Below are positions 59,171 to 64,000 of a stretch of 64,000 nucleotides of DNA, in pieces (the first letter of the stretch is position 1; each line of letters opens with the position of its first letter). The DNA is from RGIG5612 sp045616165 (GTDB lineage Bacteria; Bacillota; Clostridia; Lachnospirales; Lachnospiraceae). The position numbers were made by a program, and so were the translations under genes. The notes beneath the pieces are model-generated. The model made no database searches. It was not told the origin of the DNA and worked only from the letters and a program-made list of their open reading frames with translations. The stretch is from NCBI GenBank assembly GCA_045616165.1, contig JAZLGF010000013.1:1-64000 (forward strand), written 5' to 3'.

Positions 59171-59731
59171 ATGAAAGAATCATATCATATGACTATTGCA
59201 GGCTGCGAAAGAGATCTTCCTCTTTGCAAAGCAGAAAACGGAATCGTAATCGGAGCATTCGTTATCTTCGGAGATGTTGAACTTACAGTTGCATGTGCAA
59301 AAGAGTTATTAAAACTTGCTCCTGAATACGACTACATGGTAGCTCCAGAAGCAAAAGCAATTCCTCTTATTCATGAGATGGCAAGACAAAGCGGAAAGAA
59401 CCAATATTTCTTAATCAGAAAAAATGCAAAGTTTTATATGAAGGGTGTATTTGATGTTGAAGTTAAATCAATTACAACAGCAAACGTTCAGCACCTTTAT
59501 ATGGACGGAGAAGATGCCGCTAAGCTTAAAGGAAAGAGAGTACTTTTAATTGATGATGTTATTTCAACTGGTGAATCACTTGCGGCCGTAGAAGCTTTAG
59601 TAAATAAAGCAGGCGGAAATATTGTTGGCAAAGTAGCTATCTTAGCTGAAGGTAAGGCAGCAGACAGAGAAGATATAAAATTCTTAGAAAAACTTCCTCT
59701 CTTTGATCAAGAAGGAAATCCAATAGACTAA
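59171..59731 (+). CDS. Phosphoribosyltransferase (type I PRTase fold)
   Basis: 186 residues. The PRPP signature VLLIDDVISTGESLAAVEA is near residue 124-142. The N-terminal half has VIGAFVIFGDVELTVACAKE and APEAKAIPLIHEMARQSGKN, like adenine- or xanthine-type PRTases, and the extension is not that of a pyrimidine enzyme. A purine-salvage role is most likely; the base cannot be decided. Starts nine bases after the lipoprotein gene; the transcription unit ends at the terminator below. Confidence 0.85.
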   Translation: MKESYHMTIAGCERDLPLCKAENGIVIGAFVIFGDVELTVACAKELLKLAPEYDYMVAPEAKAIPLIHEMARQSGKNQYFLIRKNAKFYMKGVFDVEVKSITTANVQHLYMDGEDAAKLKGKRVLLIDDVISTGESLAAVEALVNKAGGNIVGKVAILAEGKAADREDIKFLEKLPLFDQEGNPID

Positions 59732-59747
59732 TTAAATTCTAAAAAAG

Positions 59748-59778
59748 GCGCAGTGGCAAATCTGCCACTGTGCTTTAC
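59748..59778 (+). terminator. Terminator after the phosphoribosyltransferase gene
   Basis: GCGCAGTGGCA-AATC-TGCCACTGTGC (one G.T pair), followed by TTT. Confidence 0.75.
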
Positions 59779-59810
59779 CTAAAAAAACTAAATATGAAAG
59801 GAAGAGATTT

Positions 59811-60833
59811 ATGATTAACATAGGTCATCTTATTGACGAGCGCTTTGAAGTAAAAAAGATTCTTCAAAGTAGTCCTAGCGCGGTTTATTTATGCCTTGAT
59901 AAAGTAGCAGATGAATATGTCGTATTAAAAAGCATGGCACAAAAAGAAGGCAAGATACTTAGCAAACTAGATAATCCGTTTATAGTAAAAATGAAAAGTG
60001 AAATAGAGGGCGAAGACGGATATTTCTTAGTCGAAGAGTATGCTAAAGGGCAGATGCTATTTACACTTCCGCTAAAAGAAAAACCAATGGATTACCATCT
60101 AGCCGTTTATATCGCAAAGCAACTTTGCGAAGCCCTTATATATTTACACAGCCAAAAACCACCAATAATTTATCGAGATATAAAGCCAACAAACATAATA
60201 ATTAACGCAAAAGGCCAGATAAAATTAATCGATTTTGGTGCGGCAAAAGAATATGTCTTAAGGGCTAATGAGGATGAAGAAAATATAGGAACAGTAGGAT
60301 ACGCAGCGCCCGAACAATACCAGGGCGAAGGCCAAAGCGATACAAGAAGCGATATCTACGCTCTTGGAGCATTATTATATTTTTTACTTACTGGAGAAGA
60401 TGTGGGAAAGGCGCCCCATTTAATTTTTCCAATAATAAAATTTAGAGCCGATGTTCCTAAAAGAGCAGAAAACATAATAAAAAAATGTACAGCTCAAAAC
60501 CCAAAAGACAGATACCAAAGTGCATCAGAACTTTTATATGCATTAGAAAACATAGATGAAAAAGAAGAGGTACATGAAAGGAAGTTTAAGATGGTAAAAC
60601 TAAAACCACTAAGTGCAAATCCGGTAGCACTAGCACTTTTACTTTTGTCATTTATGATTTATATAGCAGGATTTATATTTGGAATAGGAGTAGCAACAAC
60701 AAAAACCGGCGAGGTAAATTTCGCGCTCGCCGGAATCTATTGGTTTATCGCGTTTGCTTTGGGAACAATTGTTATGGGGCTGTCCCAGATAATTAAACTC
60801 TTAAACGATATTCGAAAACACTATTTTGAATAA
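59811..60833 (+). CDS. Membrane-anchored Ser/Thr protein kinase with degenerate glycine loop
   Basis: 340 residues. The N-lobe is short: the loop that should be GxGxxG reads LQSSPSAVYLC, while the ATP lysine is in YVVLKSM (about 40). The catalytic loop is IIYRDIKPTNIII (YRD in place of HRD) and IDFGAAKEY has an intact DFG. A P+1-like GTVGYAAPEQYQGEG is present. After the kinase (to about 255) come two membrane segments (ALALLLLSFMIYIAGFIFGI and LAGIYWFIAFALGTIVMGL) and no PASTA repeats. Its targets are unknown. Convergent overlap of 13 bp with the - strand lipoprotein. Confidence 0.88.
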   Translation: MINIGHLIDERFEVKKILQSSPSAVYLCLDKVADEYVVLKSMAQKEGKILSKLDNPFIVKMKSEIEGEDGYFLVEEYAKGQMLFTLPLKEKPMDYHLAVYIAKQLCEALIYLHSQKPPIIYRDIKPTNIIINAKGQIKLIDFGAAKEYVLRANEDEENIGTVGYAAPEQYQGEGQSDTRSDIYALGALLYFLLTGEDVGKAPHLIFPIIKFRADVPKRAENIIKKCTAQNPKDRYQSASELLYALENIDEKEEVHERKFKMVKLKPLSANPVALALLLLSFMIYIAGFIFGIGVATTKTGEVNFALAGIYWFIAFALGTIVMGLSQIIKLLNDIRKHYFE

Positions 60834-62503
60834 TCGGCTAAGAAAGCAGGAACAGTTTTGTTGTAATCGGATAAATTGGAATTACCGTTCCATGTCATAA
60901 AGCCCGCATATCCTATTCCGCCATCCCAAAGACCTCTTATCTGGTTACTTAGAAGTTGCTCACCAACCATATAAATAGGATTCCAGTATGGAACGTTGTA
61001 GCATGTGATCCATGTTCTAGGAATAGCCGGGTTAGGAGTAAGCTCTTGAGATTTGCTTGCAGAAACGCTCCAGTTATAAACTGTTCTATACTGATTTGTC
61101 CATGTATCTGTGCCACGGCCGAAGTGGTCAACATAAGGCATACCGCTTATAACGTCAACAACGTTTGAAATAGCAGGCCAGTATTGGCCATATGCTGTAA
61201 CATAGCCGTTAGCCGACTCACCGAAAACATCAACAGAGAAATAAGCGCCAACTTTATGAAGGTTATCAGAAGCGTACATACAGAAGTTTTGTACTGCCTC
61301 GGCTTTTTCTTCGCCATAAACATTCTTAAAATCTGTACTGCCACTAGCTTCGCCTTGTGAAAGAGAATAAGCATTCTCTGGGAAACGAACATAGTCTAAC
61401 TGAATTTCGTCAAAGCCAAATTCTTTTACAGCTTCTTGCGCAAGCTTAAGGTTATATTCCCATGTAAGTCTAGAATAAGCAGAAGGCCATCCTTCGTTTT
61501 CACCACTAGCTATTATGCATACTTCTGGATGGTCTTGGGCAAATTGGGGATCATTAAATACTACGATTCTTCCGATTGCCCATAACCCTGCGTCCTTAAC
61601 ACGCTGGATTGATTCTTTATATTCATCCATTGTCATTGAAGCAGTGCTATATATAGTAGGGGAGTAAACCTTAGCAACTTCAGACTGATAAATCATGTAT
61701 TTATCTTTTATATCTATTACCATTGAATTTGAACCAGCTCTTTTAGCAAGGTCAATATAACTATCGATTACATAACTTCCGTCGGAGCGCTTTTGCGTAC
61801 ATGCAGCGTTTAAATAATATGTTCGTGCATCAAGCGGAATTTCTTTTTCAGTATTAAAAGTTTTATCAAATGGGAAATAATCGAGTGTAGTAGGCTTACC
61901 GCCTAAAAGGTCGTAGCTATAAACACCGTCTTTATTTAATTCATAGTATTCGGTGTTAACTGCTTTTGCTTCTTCTTCGGTCTCAACTAAATACTTTGGA
62001 TAAACGTAGCCTTCTTGTTCACCTTCGCCTACGCTAACAAGATACATGTTTACTCTTCCGTCATAATTAAAATAGTCAAAGCCTTTAATATTTAGCTGAG
62101 TTCCTTTTTTTATAAATCCCGCAATCGAAGGGTCTTCAGCATTTACGTAAAGAGTAGTAGAAGTTCTTACAAATCTAAGAGTTTCTTTCGCACACTCTTC
62201 AAGTTTTTTAGCAGTAAAATCTTTTGCTACATAGTAAACAGGTGCTTCCTTTGCATCTTCTAACTTAAAAGGAACATATGTTACTTTATCTTTTGTAAGC
62301 TCTTCGCCGACCTTTATTACCTCAAGACCACGTGAAAGAGTTTTTTCTGAAACTAGTTTATCGTCTTTTAATGTGAAAATTTCTACCTGGGGCTTATCTG
62401 ATGCTAAAAAGAAAGTCTCAATTTCTTTTTTTGAGCATGCGCCAAGACAAAACGAGGCGATAAGTACGGCTCCTAAAATTAATACACAAATTTTCTTTTT
62501 CAT
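60821..62503 (-). CDS. DUF4015 putative glycoside-hydrolase lipoprotein
   Basis: 560 residues from the ATG at 62503 (MKKKICVLILGAVLIA); the four extra codons to 62515 lie over the GGAGAAGG ribosome site. Lipoprotein signal ends with CLGACSKKE. Residues about 40-190 are a beta-rich, SH3-like part. Residues about 230-540 are the DUF4015 barrel (ARTYYLNAACTQK, DYVRFPENAYSL, VFGESANGYVTAYGQ, VVDVISGMPYVDHFGRGT) related to glycoside hydrolases of family 13. It probably acts on a surface polysaccharide; the carbohydrate is not known. Confidence 0.88.
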   Translation of the reverse strand: MKKKICVLILGAVLIASFCLGACSKKEIETFFLASDKPQVEIFTLKDDKLVSEKTLSRGLEVIKVGEELTKDKVTYVPFKLEDAKEAPVYYVAKDFTAKKLEECAKETLRFVRTSTTLYVNAEDPSIAGFIKKGTQLNIKGFDYFNYDGRVNMYLVSVGEGEQEGYVYPKYLVETEEEAKAVNTEYYELNKDGVYSYDLLGGKPTTLDYFPFDKTFNTEKEIPLDARTYYLNAACTQKRSDGSYVIDSYIDLAKRAGSNSMVIDIKDKYMIYQSEVAKVYSPTIYSTASMTMDEYKESIQRVKDAGLWAIGRIVVFNDPQFAQDHPEVCIIASGENEGWPSAYSRLTWEYNLKLAQEAVKEFGFDEIQLDYVRFPENAYSLSQGEASGSTDFKNVYGEEKAEAVQNFCMYASDNLHKVGAYFSVDVFGESANGYVTAYGQYWPAISNVVDVISGMPYVDHFGRGTDTWTNQYRTVYNWSVSASKSQELTPNPAIPRTWITCYNVPYWNPIYMVGEQLLSNQIRGLWDGGIGYAGFMTWNGNSNLSDYNKTVPAFLADYSK

Positions 62504-62583
62504 AACCTTCTCCAAAAACTTTTTTATAATTTAATTCTATCTTAAAAAGCCCAAGATAGCCATATTAATTTTAAGGAATTTTA

Positions 62584-62612
62584 TTGAAAAATAAGCATAT
62601 TTAGTTTACTAT
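62584..62612 (+). promoter_or_regulatory. Promoter for tRNA-Thr(GGT)
   Basis: TTGAAA at 62584-62589, a 17-nt spacer and TACTAT at 62607-62612, about 24 bases before the tRNA. Confidence 0.65.
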
Positions 62613-62635
62613 TTAATAGTGTGTTTAGCACATAT

Positions 62636-62708
62636 GCTATTGTAGCTCAGGCGGTAGAGCACCTCATTGGTAATGAGGAGGTCAGCAGTTCAAGTCTGCC
62701 CAATAGCT
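62636..62708 (+). tRNA. trnT: tRNA-Thr (anticodon GGT)
   Basis: 73-nt cloverleaf. Acceptor GCTATTG / CAATAGC, discriminator T, D arm with AGCTCAGGCGGTAGAGC, anticodon arm CCTCA-TTGGTAA-TGAGG giving GGT, T arm CAGTTCAAGTCTG. No encoded CCA. Confidence 0.95.
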
Positions 62709-62710
62709 CA

Positions 62711-62747
62711 ACTTAGCGACAGGGGAATCCTTGCCGCTATTTTTATC
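62711..62747 (+). terminator. Terminator after tRNA-Thr, left copy of a duplicated element
   Basis: ACTTAGCG-ACAGGGGAATCCTTG-CCGCT, then ATTTTTATC. The same sequence with small changes is at 63596-63634. The stem is imperfect here because of ACAGGGG against CCTTG. Confidence 0.7.
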
Positions 62748-62758
62748 GATATATTTTA

Positions 62759-62787
62759 TTGACAGAGTATAAGATAAATGATAATGT
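62759..62787 (+). promoter_or_regulatory. Promoter of the AbrB-RelE-like module
   Basis: TTGACA at 62759-62764, a 17-nt spacer and TAATGT at 62782-62787. Its end merges with three 9-bp direct repeats. Confidence 0.7.
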
Positions 62788-62812
62788 AAAGAAAGTAAAG
62801 AAAGTAAAGAAC
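62786..62812 (+). repeat. Three 9-bp direct repeats at the toxin-antitoxin promoter
   Basis: GTAAAGAAA, GTAAAGAAA and GTAAAGAAC follow one another with no gap right after the -10, ahead of the AGGAGG ribosome site. They may be antitoxin operators or a slippage-prone tract. Confidence 0.75.
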
Positions 62813-62833
62813 ATGTAACGTAGGAGGCAAATA

Positions 62834-63202
62834 ATGGAAATTAGCAAGATATCATCAAAAGGGCAAATAACCGTACCTGTTTCTGTAAGAAATAAGTTGA
62901 ATCTAAAGCCGGGTGATAATGTTGTGATATTCGAAGAAAATGGTCGTTTTTATATTGAGAACGCAGCTGCGATTTCTTTAAAATATATTGGACCGAATAA
63001 TGGAACTACGCAGTATGATTTTGACAGAGCAGAAGATCAGATTACAGTTGCTGAGCCAGGTATTAGATATTGTACTGTTAGGGAGTCTTTGGAGGATTCA
63101 TTGAAAGAAGTTAAAGAAATCCGAGAAGGAAAACGTACAGCGATGACATTGGATGATTTATTTAACAATATTGATAAATGGAATCAAGAGGAGAAAAAAT
63201 GA
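62834..63202 (+). CDS. AbrB/MazE-type antitoxin
   Basis: 122 residues. Residues about 1-45 are the swapped-hairpin DNA-binding domain (MEISKISSKGQITVPVSVRN, KLNLKPGDNVVIFEENGRF). A longer C-terminal part of about 75 residues, rich in charged helices (LEDSLKEVKEIREGKRTAMT), would bind the toxin. AGGAGG precedes the ATG. The stop overlaps the next gene's ATG by 4 bp. The AbrB-type antitoxin beside a RelE-like toxin is a mixed pairing, known but less common than AbrB/PIN. Confidence 0.88.
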   Translation: MEISKISSKGQITVPVSVRNKLNLKPGDNVVIFEENGRFYIENAAAISLKYIGPNNGTTQYDFDRAEDQITVAEPGIRYCTVRESLEDSLKEVKEIREGKRTAMTLDDLFNNIDKWNQEEKK

Positions 63203-63558
63203 ATTATAAAATTATTCCAACTGAACGCTTTAATTCTGATGTCAAATATTATATTAAGAAAAAACATTATGTGCGAATTGGCGAAGATATAAAAAAAATA
63301 ACGGATGAACTCCAAAAGGGCAATTTAGTAGGTGATGAAATCTCAGGGCTTAAAGTGGAATCAGATGGTCATACTTTTAAAGTAAGGACAGCAAATTCTG
63401 ATATGAAAGTAGGAACTTCCAACGGGTATCGGATTATATATTATGCTATACGGGATGATAGAGAAGTTTATCTACTTACAATTTATTCAAAAAAAGATGA
63501 TTATAGAATTCCTAGCAATAAAGAAATAGTAGAGTTGGTTGCAAAATATTGTTTATAG
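63199..63558 (+). CDS. RelE/ParE-like toxin
   Basis: 119 residues from the ATG at 63199, with GAGGAG immediately upstream and a 4-bp ATGA overlap. The fold pattern ERFNSDVKYYIKKKHYVRIG, GLKVESDGHTFKVRTANSD and NGYRIIYYAIRDDREVYLLT fits the RelE/ParE superfamily (PHA02754-like or type II HigB/RelE). Catalytic residues of the ribosome-dependent mRNA endonucleases are not conserved enough for certainty. Partner: the AbrB-like antitoxin. Confidence 0.82.
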   Translation: MNYKIIPTERFNSDVKYYIKKKHYVRIGEDIKKITDELQKGNLVGDEISGLKVESDGHTFKVRTANSDMKVGTSNGYRIIYYAIRDDREVYLLTIYSKKDDYRIPSNKEIVELVAKYCL

Positions 63559-63595
63559 AATAGATTTGTTGAATAACAAAAAAGTAAATATACAA
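63559..63595 (+). other. AT-rich spacer before the second terminator copy
   Basis: No gene. Separates the toxin stop from the repeated terminator. Confidence 0.4.
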
Positions 63596-63634
63596 ACTTA
63601 GCGGCAAGGAAATCCTTGCCGCTGTTTTTTTATC
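63596..63634 (+). terminator. Terminator after the toxin gene, right copy of a duplicated element
   Basis: ACTTAGCGGCAAGG-AAAT-CCTTGCCGCT followed by GTTTTTTT, a 10-bp perfect stem. It is the same element as 62711-62747, so the toxin-antitoxin module lies between two direct copies. Confidence 0.9.
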
Positions 63635-63653
63635 CAAAATATTAAAAACTATC

Positions 63654-63682
63654 TTGTAAACCATAGTGTGGCATGATAAGAT
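63654..63682 (+). promoter_or_regulatory. Promoter of the rhuM-like gene
   Basis: TTGTAA at 63654-63659, 17-nt spacer, TAAGAT at 63677-63682. The start codon is 45 bases downstream after AGGAG. Confidence 0.6.
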
Positions 63683-63727
63683 TATGTCGAACACATGTTT
63701 GGATAAAAGCTTTTAGGAGATCAATAT

Positions 63728-64000
63728 ATGGTAAAAAAGAAAAATGAAATAACAGTTCGCTCAAGTGCGGCAGAATACCTTACATTTATCACAGCATCAG
63801 GAGAAAGCGGAGTTGAAGCTATATATGCAGATGAAAATGTTTGGCTTTCTCAAAAAATGATGGCACTACTTTATGATGTTGAGACTAATACTATAAATTA
63901 CCATTTAAAAAAGGCGTTTTTAGATGGAGAACTGGATGAAAATTCAGTTATTCGAAATTTTCGAATAACTGCTACAGATGGAAAGATGTATGATACAAAG
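63728..64000 (+). CDS. RhuM-family protein, 5' part (runs off the window)
   Basis: The first 91 codons of a longer gene, start ATG at 63728 with TTAGGAGATC upstream. The sequence IYADENVWLSQKMMALLYDV and NYHLKKAFLDGELDENSVIRNF matches the N-terminal part of RhuM-like proteins, often found in mobile islands and named after a Salmonella pathogenicity-island gene; the molecular role is not established. No stop before the edge. Placing a mobile-type gene here, after a toxin-antitoxin pair next to a tRNA, suggests an integrated island starting near 62.7 kb. Confidence 0.82.
   Translation, partial: MVKKKNEITVRSSAAEYLTFITASGESGVEAIYADENVWLSQKMMALLYDVETNTINYHLKKAFLDGELDENSVIRNFRITATDGKMYDTK

Noticed and set aside
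63199..63558. A complete catalytic RelE assignment
   Set aside because: The fold pattern fits but conserved catalytic residues could not be confirmed by eye, so only RelE/ParE-like is claimed.

Overview
The window looks like chromosomal DNA of a low-GC anaerobic member of the Clostridia, most likely a Lachnospiraceae-type Firmicute. The evidence is the AT-rich coding sequence with strong AGGAGG-type ribosome sites, the order relA / MBL hydrolase / hisS / aspS, a DUF5721 protein, a parC-like gyrase/topoisomerase pair of the kind seen in Lachnospiraceae, and a complete lack of respiratory genes. Nearly all genes are on the + strand; only trpB2, a glycoside-hydrolase-like lipoprotein and two tRNAs are on the - strand. 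No CRISPR array, intact insertion sequence or prophage was seen.

Layout. 1-4.1 kb is accessory: an array of eight 37-bp palindromes, two families of structured intergenic repeats, a lipoprotein, a ClC channel, a fragment of a phage BRO-type antirepressor and a truncated toxin C-terminus followed by an intact immunity-like gene. 4.1-9.5 kb holds rpsO-pnp, then a nitroreductase, lipoate ligase and URO-D/methyltransferase-family cluster. 10.5-20.5 kb is a long housekeeping run: folA, trpS, topoisomerase subunits B and A, asd, gltX, gtrA, cysK, meeting trpB2 tail to tail. 22-30.4 kb: glpK, tcdA, a peptidase, a lipid kinase, lepB, an HD hydrolase, an alanine symporter and a coiled-coil protein. 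30.6-34.8 kb: an autoregulated-looking GntR repressor, clpC and radA. 35-45.5 kb: a dockerin-bearing cell-wall lysozyme, relA, MBL hydrolase, hisS, aspS, aroC, tgt, yajC. 45.6-50.5 kb: serC, serA, DUF1015, then a BKACE-family enzyme with a small zinc ribbon. 50.6-53.6 kb: an amino-acid ABC transporter with unusual domain order and a STAS regulator. 53.7-62.5 kb: HD hydrolase, DUF5721, htpG, mrp, a binding lipoprotein, a phosphoribosyltransferase, a Ser/Thr kinase and a DUF4015 lipoprotein. 62.6-64 kb: tRNA-Thr, an AbrB/RelE-type toxin-antitoxin pair bracketed by two copies of the same terminator, and a rhuM-like gene running off the end.

The signals I consider most worth following are the phased palindrome array at the left edge, the repeat family whose arms change but stay complementary (four copies), the pseudoknot-like rpsO leader, the transporter whose binding-protein lobes are in swapped order together with an ATPase carrying an extra C-terminal domain next to a STAS protein, and the toxin/antirepressor debris upstream of rpsO. 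Family assignments rest on remembered motifs and lengths; no database was searched.
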